From assembly GCA_001898995.1 (NCBI GenBank), contig MKVZ01000011.1, positions 1-63,333 on the forward strand: a DNA stretch of 63,333 nt, read 5' to 3'. The position numbers and the translations under genes are program-made. Below are positions 46,279 to 54,784 of this stretch, piece by piece. Source of the stretch: Rhizobiales bacterium 63-22 (GTDB lineage Bacteria; Pseudomonadota; Alphaproteobacteria; Rhizobiales; Rhizobiaceae). The notes beneath the pieces are model-generated. The model had not been told where the DNA came from. It saw only the letters and a list, made by a program, of their open reading frames with translations, and searched no databases. Numbering within the stretch: the first letter of the stretch is position 1; the number at the start of each line of letters is the position of its first letter.

Positions 46279-47484
46279 ATGCCGAATCCGATTCCCGTTT
46301 CCGTGCTGACCGGCTTTCTTGGCTCCGGCAAGACCACGCTTCTCAACCGGCTGCTGAAAGACCCCGCGCTTGCCGATACGGCGGTCATCATCAATGAGTT
46401 CGGCGAGGTGGGGATCGATCATCTCTTGGTCGAGCGGGCGAGCGAGGGTGTGATCGAGCTTTCCGACGGCTGCCTTTGCTGCACCGTGCGCGGCGAGCTG
46501 GTGGATACGCTGGCCGATCTCATCGACCGTCTCCAGACCGGGCGCATCAAGGCGCTGAAGCGCGTCGTCATCGAGACCACCGGCCTTGCCGACCCCGCCC
46601 CAGTGCTGCAATCCATCATGGGCCACCCGGTTTTGATGCAGGCTTTCCGCCTCGACGGCGTGATCGCCACCGTCGACGCCGTCAACGGCATGGCGACGCT
46701 CGACAATCACGCGGAGGCGGTGAAGCAGGCGGCGATGGCCGACCGCATCGTGCTGACCAAGACCGAGCTTCCGGAAGCACAGGCCGGGCTTGCGGCGCTG
46801 AAGGAACGGCTTGCAGCGCTCAATCCGGGCGCGGAGATACTGGAGGCGGGCGACGCGCGCACCGGCTACGCGGCGCTGTTCGAATGCGGTCTCTACGATC
46901 CCGAAACCAAGACGGCGGACGTGCGGCGCTGGCTCAGGGCCGAAGCCTATGAGCACGACCGCGATCATGACCATGCGCATCACGGGCATGAACACGAACA
47001 CGGGCACGTCTGTGGGCCGGATTGCGATCATCATGGCCACAAGCACGACCATGGCCACGATCACGCGCACCACCAACATCACCGCCATGACGATGCCATC
47101 CGCTCTTTCTCTCTGCGGCACGATGCACCGATCCCGCTCGTTGCCTTCGAGATGTTCCTCGATCTCTTACGTTCCGCGCACGGCGAAAAGCTGTTGCGCG
47201 TGAAGGGCATCGTGCAGGTCGCCGAGGATCCGGAGCGCCCGGTGGTCATCCATGGCGTACAGAAGATTTTCCATCCGCCCGCGCGTCTGGCGCACTGGCC
47301 GAAGACCGGGGAAGGGGAGGATTCGCGCGAAACGCTTCTGGTGATGATCGTGAAGGATTTGCCGGAAGACTATGTGCGCGAGCTTTTCGACGCCTTCCTC
47401 GGACGCCCCGCGCCAGACCGGCCGGATCGCGCCGCGCTGACCGAAAACCCTCTGGCGATCGCGGGCTTTTCGCTGCGGTCCTAG
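46279..47484 (+). CDS. CobW/G3E-family GTPase with His-rich loop (copy 2)
   Basis: 401 residues. Walker A GFLGSGKTT (12-20), CxCC at 65-68 in DGCLCCTVRGEL, NKTD-like LTKTEL, and INEFGEVGIDHLLVE. A long His/Asp stretch (about residues 230-275, [24 protein letters not shown]) is longer than that of copy 1. The C-terminal CobW_C domain follows. Another transition-metal chaperone, probably zinc; its 30-bp spacing from dacF implies co-transcription. It is not the CobN-activating CobW, as no cobalamin genes are near. Confidence 0.9.
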   Translation: MPNPIPVSVLTGFLGSGKTTLLNRLLKDPALADTAVIINEFGEVGIDHLLVERASEGVIELSDGCLCCTVRGELVDTLADLIDRLQTGRIKALKRVVIETTGLADPAPVLQSIMGHPVLMQAFRLDGVIATVDAVNGMATLDNHAEAVKQAAMADRIVLTKTELPEAQAGLAALKERLAALNPGAEILEAGDARTGYAALFECGLYDPETKTADVRRWLRAEAYEHDRDHDHAHHGHEHEHGHVCGPDCDHHGHKHDHGHDHAHHQHHRHDDAIRSFSLRHDAPIPLVAFEMFLDLLRSAHGEKLLRVKGIVQVAEDPERPVVIHGVQKIFHPPARLAHWPKTGEGEDSRETLLVMIVKDLPEDYVRELFDAFLGRPAPDRPDRAALTENPLAIAGFSLRS

Positions 47485-47515
47485 AGCATCGGACCGAAAA
47501 GTGGGAACCGGCCTT
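47484..47515. repeat. Partial palindromic repeat
   Basis: AGAGCATCGGACCGAAAAGTGGGAACCGG: a truncated copy of the repeat core seen at 8.0, 16.97 and 20.66 kb. It sits between the convergent CobW and ribokinase genes. Confidence 0.6.
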
Positions 47516-48437
47516 ATGGCTGGGTGCGCAGCAAGTCTTCCACTTCGCCGGCCGTCGGGGCGGCGCTGCCTGCGCCGGGGCGGGTGACTGCGATGGCCCC
47601 CGCGGCGGAAGCGTAGCGCACGCAGTCGTGCAGCGTTCGCCCTTGCGCGAAGGCGACGGCGAAGCCGCCGTTGAAACTGTCGCCTGCCGCCACCGTATCA
47701 ACCACCTTGACCTTGAAGGGCGCAAAATGCGTCACCTCGTCCTGTGTCACCAGCAGCGCGCCGCGCCCGCCGAGCTTGAGCACCACGATCTTTGCCCCGC
47801 GTGCCAGCAGCGCTCGCGCGGCGGCCTCGGCCGAGGCGGAATCGGTGGGTTCGATGCCGGTGATTTCGGCGGCTTCCGTTTCGTTCGGCGAGATAATGTC
47901 GCCCAGCGCCAGAAGATCGGCCATGCGGCTCGCATCTCCGACCGGGGCCGGGTCGAGCAGCAACGTGCCGCCCGCCGCCCGCACGGCTTTGGCAACGGCC
48001 AGATTGGCCTCGTGCGGCACCTCGCGTTGCAGGAGCGTGATCGCCGCTTTTCCGATGTCGGAGCCGTAGGCCGCGATATCGCCCGCCGACCAGCGCGCAT
48101 TGGCGCCGGCACAGACGGCGATGGTGTTCTGGCCCGATTCCTCCACCTGAATGATGGCCATACCCGTATCGACGCCTTCGATCACCCGCACGCCGGCGGT
48201 ATCGAGGCCGAAATCGCGCATCTGCTTCTGCGCCAGCGCTCCGAATGCGTCGTTGCCGACAGCTCCGACGAAACGTGGGCTACCGCCGAGCTTCGCCACC
48301 GCCACCGCCTGATTGGCGCCCTTGCCGCCAAACCCGATCCCGTAGCCCGATGCGTTCACCGTCTGCCCCGGACGTGGGAGCGCCGCCATGCGGGCGCTCA
48401 CATCCACATTCACGCTGCCGAAAACGAAGATTTTCAA
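47514..48437 (-). CDS. rbsK: Ribokinase
   Basis: 307 residues from a TTG codon with GGGAGAG upstream (TTG-AAA-ATC). PfkB-family sugar kinase: N-terminal [18 protein letters not shown], substrate signature [19 protein letters not shown] (35-53), and the C-terminal [16 protein letters not shown] with catalytic Asp and anion hole. It converts ribose to ribose 5-phosphate. There is no rbs transport operon in the window, so it is probably a stand-alone gene serving nucleoside salvage. Confidence 0.92.
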   Translation of the reverse strand: MKIFVFGSVNVDVSARMAALPRPGQTVNASGYGIGFGGKGANQAVAVAKLGGSPRFVGAVGNDAFGALAQKQMRDFGLDTAGVRVIEGVDTGMAIIQVEESGQNTIAVCAGANARWSAGDIAAYGSDIGKAAITLLQREVPHEANLAVAKAVRAAGGTLLLDPAPVGDASRMADLLALGDIISPNETEAAEITGIEPTDSASAEAAARALLARGAKIVVLKLGGRGALLVTQDEVTHFAPFKVKVVDTVAAGDSFNGGFAVAFAQGRTLHDCVRYASAAGAIAVTRPGAGSAAPTAGEVEDLLRTQP

Positions 48438-48601
48438 AGCCTGCTCTCCCTGATTTTCGGCGGGCAGCATAGAGCATTTTTCCGGCGAAGAGCAAACGGC
48501 CGCAGCACCGCATGCACGGTTTCGTGACTTTGACTTGCGGCGGCCGGAGATTATGAATCAAGTGTTAACAAAGCTTCGATGAGCGGCGCTGGACCGGGAC
48601 C

Positions 48602-48796
48602 ATGATAAACGATCTTACCGACGAGATATTCTGGCTGTTTGCGATAGGCGTATGCATCCTGTTCGCGATCCGTCTTCTGTCGCCGCCGCCTGCCGAGCGC
48701 GATGCCGCTGCGAACCTGTTGCTGCGTAAGCCTCGCCGCCGTTCGCGCCGGCGCGCGCTCCGTAACCGCTGGCTGGCGGAGGAACGCGCGAAATAG
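48602..48796 (+). CDS. Small putative membrane protein
   Basis: 64 residues: one hydrophobic helix (FWLFAIGVCILFAIRLLS, about 10-27) followed by a strongly basic tail (LRKPRRRSRRRALRNRW). The topology would place the Arg-rich tail in the cytoplasm. Codon use and the absence of a competing frame are consistent with a gene, but no family is recognised and the ribosome binding site (GGGACC) is weak. Confidence 0.5.
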   Translation: MINDLTDEIFWLFAIGVCILFAIRLLSPPPAERDAAANLLLRKPRRRSRRRALRNRWLAEERAK

Positions 48797-48972
48797 CGAA
48801 AGCGCCTGCGGGGATTTTCATGCGCCGTGCCTATCATCTTTGTGTCATTTGCCCTAGATGATTCAATGACAGGATAGAGATCGTAACCGCTGCCGCCGCA
48901 ACGGGCGGCAGCCTGTCTACGGCTGCGGTTTTCCATGTGGGACTGCCGCCCGCATTTCTGAAAGGCGCGAAA

Positions 48973-50388
48973 ATGGAAAAAGCAGATATCGGAATGGTCG
49001 GCCTTGGCGTCATGGGTTCCAATCTGGCGCTGAACATAGCCGAAAAGGGCTATACGGTGGCCGTCTATGACCGTGACGCGCCGGTGCTCAAGGCCTTCAT
49101 CGACAATGCAGGCGCGCTGCGCGACAAGGTCATTCCCTGCCCGACCTTCGAGGAACTGGCGGCGAATATCCGCAAGCCCCGTCCGATCATCTTCCTTATC
49201 AAGGCGGGCGCCCCCATCGATGAGGAGACAACCCGGCTCAAGGCTTATCTTGAGAAGGGCGATATCATGATCGATGCCGGCAATTCCGATTACCGCGACA
49301 CGGTGCGCCGCCTCAATGCGCTCGGGCCCAACGATCCGACCTTCGTCGGCATGGGTGTTTCCGGCGGTGCGGAGGGCGCGCGCCATGGCCCGTCCATGAT
49401 GGTCGGCGGCACCGAGGCCGCCTATGAGCGCATCGCGCCGGTGCTGCTTGCGGCCGCCGCCAAGTACAAGGGCGAGCCCTGCTGCGCGCTGGTCGGTCCC
49501 GACGGTGCCGGTCATTTCGTCAAGACCATCCATAACGGCATCGAATATGCCGACATGCAGATGATCGCGGAAATCTACGGCATATTGCGCGACGGTCTCG
49601 GCCTGTCGGCCCCGGCGATCGGCGACGTGTTCGAGAAATGGAATGCCGGCCCGCTCGATTCCTACCTGATAGAGATCACCGCCAAGGTTCTGAGGACCAC
49701 CGATCCCGAGATCGGCAAGGCACTGGTCGATATCATCCTCGACGAGGCCGGCCAGAAGGGCACCGGCCGCTGGGCGGCCATCGAGGCCGAGACGCTCGGC
49801 GTTCCGGCGACGTGCATAGAGTCCGCCGTGGCGGCGCGTTCGCTGTCCTCGCTCAAGGCCGAACGCGAGGAAGCGGCCCGCATCTACCAGCCGGCGCCGC
49901 GCAAGCTCTCCGTGCCCGACCACGCGAAATTCCTCGCCGATCTGGAGCAGGGCCTGCTCGCCGGCAAGATCGCGGCCTATGCGCAGGGCTTCGCGGTGAT
50001 GGCAGCCGCCTCGAAGGAGCATGACTGGAATATTCCGCTCGCCACCACGGCCCGTATCTGGCGCGCCGGCTGCATCATCCGCTCGCAGCTTCTGGACGAT
50101 ATCGCGCATGCTTTCGAGGGCCATGGAAGCCACAACCTGCTTGTCGCTCCCGCCTTCGTGGAACGTATGAAGAAGGGGGCGAAGGGCCTGCGCCATGTGG
50201 TTTCGCAGGCGGCGCTCGCCGGCCTGCCGGTTCCCGCGCTGGCCGCGGCGCTCAATTATTTCGAGGGTTATACCCAGCCGCTGGGTACCGCCAATCTCAT
50301 TCAGGGCCAGCGCGATTTCTTCGGCTCGCACGGCTTCAAGCGCATCGACAAGGCCGGGGATTTCCACGGCCCCTGGACTGTCGTGTAA
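48973..50388 (+). CDS. gnd: 6-phosphogluconate dehydrogenase, decarboxylating
   Basis: 471 residues from the ATG giving MEKADIGMVGLGVMGSNLA. NADP-binding GLGVMG (10-15). The 6PGDH signature with catalytic Lys is in GPDGAGHFVKTIHNGIEYADM. KGTGRW and the C-terminal RAGCIIRSQLLDDI match. The length is normal for the bacterial short form. It oxidises 6-phosphogluconate to ribulose 5-phosphate, CO2 and NADPH in the pentose phosphate pathway. A strong terminator follows. No zwf or pgl is adjacent. Confidence 0.96.
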   Translation: MEKADIGMVGLGVMGSNLALNIAEKGYTVAVYDRDAPVLKAFIDNAGALRDKVIPCPTFEELAANIRKPRPIIFLIKAGAPIDEETTRLKAYLEKGDIMIDAGNSDYRDTVRRLNALGPNDPTFVGMGVSGGAEGARHGPSMMVGGTEAAYERIAPVLLAAAAKYKGEPCCALVGPDGAGHFVKTIHNGIEYADMQMIAEIYGILRDGLGLSAPAIGDVFEKWNAGPLDSYLIEITAKVLRTTDPEIGKALVDIILDEAGQKGTGRWAAIEAETLGVPATCIESAVAARSLSSLKAEREEAARIYQPAPRKLSVPDHAKFLADLEQGLLAGKIAAYAQGFAVMAAASKEHDWNIPLATTARIWRAGCIIRSQLLDDIAHAFEGHGSHNLLVAPAFVERMKKGAKGLRHVVSQAALAGLPVPALAAALNYFEGYTQPLGTANLIQGQRDFFGSHGFKRIDKAGDFHGPWTVV

Positions 50389-50412
50389 CGCGTAGGCAGC
50401 ACCTGCTCACAG

Positions 50413-50444
50413 AAAAAAGCCGCCTGTCTCGGGCGGCTTTTTTT
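50413..50444 (+). terminator. Intrinsic terminator of gnd
   Basis: AAAAAAGCCGCC-TGTCTC-GGGCGGCTTTTTTT: 7-bp stem (GCCGCC/GGCGGC) with A and T runs; it can stop both gnd and the convergent ABC operon. Confidence 0.92.
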
Positions 50445-50466
50445 AGTCATTACCGGCCGGGTCCGT

Positions 50467-51528
50467 TCAGTCGGCCAGAACCAGAAGATCGTGCGCCGCG
50501 AAGTGTATCGTCACCTTGTCGCCGCGCTGGGGCGGCGGCTGGGTCGGGTCGTTGAACGTGTCGAACGAGAGACGGTTCTTGCCGAGCGTCACGCGGGTGC
50601 GGATGACCGAACCGAGGAAATGCACGTCCTCGATCACCGCGTCCAGCGCCGTGTCGTGGCTGCGGCGCGCTTCCATGCTGACGGCTTCCGGGCGTAGCGC
50701 CAGCGTGAGCGGCGTGCCCTTGCCACGATGGCCGAGCGCCTCCGAGACAGTGATGTTGCGGCCGTCGAGTTCGATGCTGTTCTTGTCCGGTTCGCTGACC
50801 GAGGCGTCCAGCATGTTGAGAGTGCCGACAAAGGACGCGACGAAGCGCGAGGCCGGGCGGTTATAGATATCGAAGGGCGAGCCGATCTGGTCGGCACGGC
50901 CCTCGTGCATGACCACGACGCGGTCGGAGATGGACAGCGCCTCCTCCTGATCGTGTGTCACGAAGACCGTGGTGATGCCGAGCTTTTGCTGGATGAGGCG
51001 GATTTCTTCACGCAGTGAGATGCGGATCTTGGCGTCGAGCGCCGAAAGCGGCTCGTCGAGCAGCAGCACCTGCGGCTTGGTGGCGAGTGCGCGCGCCAGC
51101 GCCACGCGCTGCTGCTGTCCGCCGGACATCTGGTAGGGATAGCGGTCGGAGAGATGTTCGAGCCGGATGAGGCTCAGCATCTCCTTTACCGTGGCGTCGA
51201 TCTCCGCCTTCGGCTTGCCGGAGACGCGCAGGCCGAAAGACACGTTCTGCGCCACCGTCATGTTGGGAAACAGCGCATAGGCCTGAAACACCATGCCGAT
51301 ATTGCGCTGGTTGGGCTTGAGGTCGACCACGTCCTTGCCGGCGATCTCGATGGCGCCGCTGTCGGGCGTCTCGAAACCGGCGATCATGCGCAGCACCGTG
51401 GTCTTGCCGCAGCCCGAGGGTCCGAGGAAGGAGACGAATTCCCCCTTTTCCACGGCGAGGTTGAAATCGTGGACGACGGTGTTGGCGCCGAAGCTCTTTT
51501 TCAGGTGCTTGATATCGAGAAAGGCCAT
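50467..51528 (-). CDS. ABC transporter ATPase (iron/polyamine/2-AEP import type)
   Basis: 353 residues from the ATG giving MAFLDIKHLKKSFGANT, a few bases after the last permease. Walker A GPSGCGKTT, Q-loop in GMVFQAYALFPNMTV, signature YQMSGGQQQRVALARALA, Walker B LLLDEPLSALD, H-loop TVFVTHDQEEAL. The C-terminal TOBE-like domain has ALRPEAVSMEARR. This is the MalK/PotA/FbpC-like subfamily of importers. It is the distal gene of a binding protein - permease - permease - ATPase operon. Confidence 0.94.
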   Translation of the reverse strand: MAFLDIKHLKKSFGANTVVHDFNLAVEKGEFVSFLGPSGCGKTTVLRMIAGFETPDSGAIEIAGKDVVDLKPNQRNIGMVFQAYALFPNMTVAQNVSFGLRVSGKPKAEIDATVKEMLSLIRLEHLSDRYPYQMSGGQQQRVALARALATKPQVLLLDEPLSALDAKIRISLREEIRLIQQKLGITTVFVTHDQEEALSISDRVVVMHEGRADQIGSPFDIYNRPASRFVASFVGTLNMLDASVSEPDKNSIELDGRNITVSEALGHRGKGTPLTLALRPEAVSMEARRSHDTALDAVIEDVHFLGSVIRTRVTLGKNRLSFDTFNDPTQPPPQRGDKVTIHFAAHDLLVLAD

Positions 51529-51533
51529 GAACG

Positions 51534-52331
51534 TTACCCGGCGTTTGTCTTGAACTTGTTGAGGCGCGAGAAGAGTTGCAGCATGATGATGGCAAGCCAC
51601 GTGATGCCGAACGAGATGATCGCCAGCGCCGACGGCTCATAGGCGCGGTTGGCGCCGATGAGCTGGAGATAGGGTCCGAAGGCAGGACGATTCAGAAGTG
51701 AGGCGAACGTGAATTCGCCGATCACGATGGCGAAGGTGATGAAGGCCCCGCTCATCACGCCGGAGAGCACATTCGGGAAGATCACCCGGAACAGGATCGT
51801 GCCCCACCCCGCGCCGAGGCTCTGCGCCGCTTCGGTAAGCGTTGCGACGTCGATGGTGCGCATGGCGGTGTCGACGGCGCGGTACATATAGGGCAGCGAC
51901 AGCGTCATATAGCCGAACATCAGCAGCATGTCCGTGGCGCGGGTGGAATCGGTGAACGGCAGCCACGACGAGGAATTGTAGATGCGCAGATAGCCGAACA
52001 CGATGACGATTGCCGGAATGACCAGCGGCATCAGCGTGATGAACTCCATCACCGGGCGCAGTTGCGGCAGGCGCAGCCGCACCCAGTAGGCGGTCGGCAC
52101 CACGAGCAGCCCGCCGAAGAAAATGGTGAGGATGCCGAGCACGATGGAATAGAGGAACGTCGCCTGGAAATTGGGGTCGGTGAAGACGACCCGGTAGGCG
52201 TCGAAGGAATATTCGGAGCGCCGCATGCGCAGCGAGAACTCGAAGGTACCGATCAACGGCAGGAGGAAATAGATCGCTCCGATCAGGAAGGCGATCCATG
52301 CCCCGATCTTCTGGGCCCTGTTGCCTTTCAT
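51534..52331 (-). CDS. ABC transporter permease, second subunit
   Basis: 265 residues from the ATG giving MKGNRAQKIGAWIAFLIG, whose ATGA overlaps the stop of the first permease. Hydrophobic with six TM segments. The EAA loop is DVATLTEAAQSLGAGWGTIL. It is a BPD-type inner-membrane component (PotC/FbpB-like). The start 5 bp before the ATPase suggests coupling. Confidence 0.9.
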   Translation of the reverse strand: MKGNRAQKIGAWIAFLIGAIYFLLPLIGTFEFSLRMRRSEYSFDAYRVVFTDPNFQATFLYSIVLGILTIFFGGLLVVPTAYWVRLRLPQLRPVMEFITLMPLVIPAIVIVFGYLRIYNSSSWLPFTDSTRATDMLLMFGYMTLSLPYMYRAVDTAMRTIDVATLTEAAQSLGAGWGTILFRVIFPNVLSGVMSGAFITFAIVIGEFTFASLLNRPAFGPYLQLIGANRAYEPSALAIISFGITWLAIIMLQLFSRLNKFKTNAG

Positions 52332-53221
52332 CGCTGCCACCTTTCGGCGCGGATACGCAGCCAGATATAGATGAGGTTGGAGAGGCCGGTGATGACGATC
52401 ATGCCCAGCGCCAGCGCATAGCCCAGATGCTCGTTGTGCAGCACGTCGCCGCGAATCTGCGCATAGAGCAGGATCGGCACGATGTTGAGCGACGAACCGG
52501 TGAGCGCATAGGCGGTGGCGATGGCGCCGAATGCGTTGGCGAACAGAAGCAGCGTGGTTCCGAGCAAGCTCGGCCACAGAATCGGGAAGGCCACCATGCG
52601 CCAGTATTGCGCGTTGGTTGCGCCAAGGATGGCGGAGGCCTCGCGCCATTCCTTCTTCAGCCCGTCGAGGGCCGGGGTCAAGATCAGCACCATCAGCGGA
52701 ATCTGGAAGAACAGATAGGTCAGCGTCAACCCGGAGAAACTCAGCAGGTTGAAGCCGGTGGAATAGAGATTGAAGCCGAACCAGTCGCGCAGCAGGATGG
52801 TGACGAAGCCGGTGCGGCCCAGCGTCGCCAGAAAGGCGAAGGCGAGCGGAACGCCGGCGAAGTTGGAGGCGACACCGGAAAAGGTGAGCACCGTCGGGCG
52901 CAGCCAGCGCGGCAGATTGCCGAGCACCACCGCCCAGGCGAGAAAGAAGCCGATGATGCCGCCGCCGATGGCCGAGGCGAGGCTGACCCTGATGGATATC
53001 CAGTAGGCGCTCAATATTTGCGGCTGGAACAGGTCGGTGATGTTGCGCAGCGTGAAATGGCCGGAATTGTCCTTGAAGGCGCCGATGACCAGATGCATCG
53101 TCGGCCAGATCAGGAAAAGGATGGCGAACAGGAAAAACGGCGTCACGCCGAGCCATGACAGCGGCAGCTTGCGTCTGCGCGCGCCGCTGGTCGGGGCTGT
53201 TGTTTGGGCTATTGCGCTCAT
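52328..53221 (-). CDS. ABC transporter permease, first subunit
   Basis: 297 residues; the N-terminus MSAIAQTTAPTSGARRRK is cytoplasmic and basic. First TM LGVTPFFLFAILFLIW. The EAA loop is WREASAILGATNAQYWRMV. It belongs to the PotB/FbpB-like BPD permease family. Its end overlaps the following permease (ATGA). It forms a heterodimer with that permease. Confidence 0.9.
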   Translation of the reverse strand: MSAIAQTTAPTSGARRRKLPLSWLGVTPFFLFAILFLIWPTMHLVIGAFKDNSGHFTLRNITDLFQPQILSAYWISIRVSLASAIGGGIIGFFLAWAVVLGNLPRWLRPTVLTFSGVASNFAGVPLAFAFLATLGRTGFVTILLRDWFGFNLYSTGFNLLSFSGLTLTYLFFQIPLMVLILTPALDGLKKEWREASAILGATNAQYWRMVAFPILWPSLLGTTLLLFANAFGAIATAYALTGSSLNIVPILLYAQIRGDVLHNEHLGYALALGMIVITGLSNLIYIWLRIRAERWQR

Positions 53222-53299
53222 GTGCTCTTTTCTTTGGCTGATCGTCCTGCCGGGGGCCGCATCGGCTCACGCCGTCCGGCGCAAGGGGAGCAAGCCTGT

Positions 53300-53334
53300 G
53301 CCCGCGCCAACCCTTTCGGGGGCTGGCGCGGGGC
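53300..53334. terminator. Hairpin between binding-protein and permease genes
   Basis: GCCCGCGCCA paired with TGGCGC-GGGGC around a CCCTTTCGGGGG loop, in the 133-bp gap. There is no T run. This is more likely an mRNA-stabilising or attenuating hairpin that lets the binding protein be made in excess, as in many ABC operons, than a full terminator. Confidence 0.5.
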
Positions 53335-53354
53335 ATTGGCCGAAGCGGGGCCGC

Positions 53355-54458
53355 TTACTTGACGTTGGCGCCGACGACGCTGTCCCAGTCCTTGGTGATC
53401 ACGTTCTGGCCGGCCTCGATCTGCTGCAACGTCGGGAAGATTGCCTTCTCGTACGCGGCCGCGGGCGGCAGCTTGTCGAGCAACTCCTTCGGGATCTTGC
53501 CGGCCTTGCTCATGGCGCCGAAGCGAATCGGATGGCAATAGCCCTTGAGGTAGGCAAGCTGACCTGCGTCCGAATAGATATATTCCATCCACAGCTTCGC
53601 GGCATTGGGATGCGGCGCGTAGGCACTGATCGCCTGCACGTAGACGCCGGCGATGACGCCGGTCTTCGGCACGACAACGTCGACCTGCGGATTGCCTTTC
53701 AGCGTGTCGCGGTCGGCGAGCGCATTATAGTCCCAGCGGATGATGATCGGGGTGGAGCCCTGCGCGAGCGAGGCGGCCTTGCCGATGACCGGAACGAAAT
53801 TGCCCTTGGCGTTCAGTTCCTTGAAGAATGCGAGGCCCTTCTTGCCCGCTTCTTCGCCGGGTGGGGTGCCGTCAGCCATGCCGGCTGCATGGACGCCGAG
53901 GATCGCCTGCGCCGAGACGCGCGGGTCGCCGGCCAGCGCGACGGAGTTGGCGTAGTCGCTCTTCAGAAGGTCCGGCCAGTCCTGCGGGGGGTTCTTGACG
54001 ATGTCCTTGTTCACCTCGAAGGCGAGAACGCCGTAATAGTCGCCGTACCAGCTGCCGTCCGCATCCTTGGCGCTGTCGGGAATCTCGTTCCACGTGGAGA
54101 CCTTGTAGGGCTGGATCAGACCGTCTTTCTTGGCGGACGCGCCGAAAGCGAAGCCGACATCGATGACGTCGGGAGCCTGCGGGCCGTTATTGCCCTTGTT
54201 GGCCTTGATGGCTTCGACCTCGTCGCCGGAACCTGCATCGGGGTTCAGTTCGTTGACCTTGATGCCGTACTTGTCCTTGAAGCTCTGGATAATATCGCCA
54301 TAGCCGCACCAGTCATGCGGGAGGGCGATGGTGGTCAGCTGGCCTTCCTTCTTGGCGGCCGCGATCAGTTCGGCTGACGGCTCGGCGGCGGCAATGGAAA
54401 CCCCGGCGACGGCGATTGCCGTCGTAAGCGACAGCAAGCGCACGGTGTGTTTGAACAT
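53355..54458 (-). CDS. ABC transporter periplasmic substrate-binding protein
   Basis: 367 residues with signal peptide (MFKHTVRLLSLTTAIAVAG, cleavage near AAAEPS). The fold is of the iron(III)/spermidine/thiamine (class II) group: AAKKEGQLTTIALPHDWCG and VIDVGFAFGASAKKDGLI, ending in YCHPIRFGAMSKAGKIPKE. No known iron-ligand Tyr pair or polyamine signature is evident, so the substrate is open (iron, polyamine or phosphonate are options by homology). It is the first gene of the operon. Confidence 0.88.
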   Translation of the reverse strand: MFKHTVRLLSLTTAIAVAGVSIAAAEPSAELIAAAKKEGQLTTIALPHDWCGYGDIIQSFKDKYGIKVNELNPDAGSGDEVEAIKANKGNNGPQAPDVIDVGFAFGASAKKDGLIQPYKVSTWNEIPDSAKDADGSWYGDYYGVLAFEVNKDIVKNPPQDWPDLLKSDYANSVALAGDPRVSAQAILGVHAAGMADGTPPGEEAGKKGLAFFKELNAKGNFVPVIGKAASLAQGSTPIIIRWDYNALADRDTLKGNPQVDVVVPKTGVIAGVYVQAISAYAPHPNAAKLWMEYIYSDAGQLAYLKGYCHPIRFGAMSKAGKIPKELLDKLPPAAAYEKAIFPTLQQIEAGQNVITKDWDSVVGANVK

Positions 54459-54784
54459 TGTTAGACTCCCCTGTTAAAGGTACGGCGAAAATACCCGGCC
54501 AATTCCGGGATCCACGCCTTTCCGTTATCCGCCCTGCATGACGGTTGGATGACAGTCCACTGCTCGCGGGAAACTGTCAACGGTGGAAAGTGAACCACGT
54601 TTTCAAGGACGCAGCAATTGATCCGTTGAGGGCTGCGGCATTTTTATGACAGGAATTGTGACAGAAATTTCGGGGATGTCATAATTGGGGGAAGTGCTCT
54701 TCCGGTTGCGGCGGGCATATTTCCGGAAGCGACATAGGTGCGCAATTCACCGTGACGGATGAAGGCGGGTGGGGCGGAGGCGGG
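54459..54784. promoter_or_regulatory. Control region of the ABC importer operon
   Basis: About 325 bp without a gene. It has several TGACAG-like motifs (ATGACGG near 54537, ATGACAG near 54549 and 54646, GTGACAG near 54659). A perfect 8-bp inverted repeat TTATGACA / TGTCATAA spans 54644-54684. This suggests a dedicated regulator of the binding-protein operon. No strong sigma70 promoter is picked out by eye. Confidence 0.45.
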
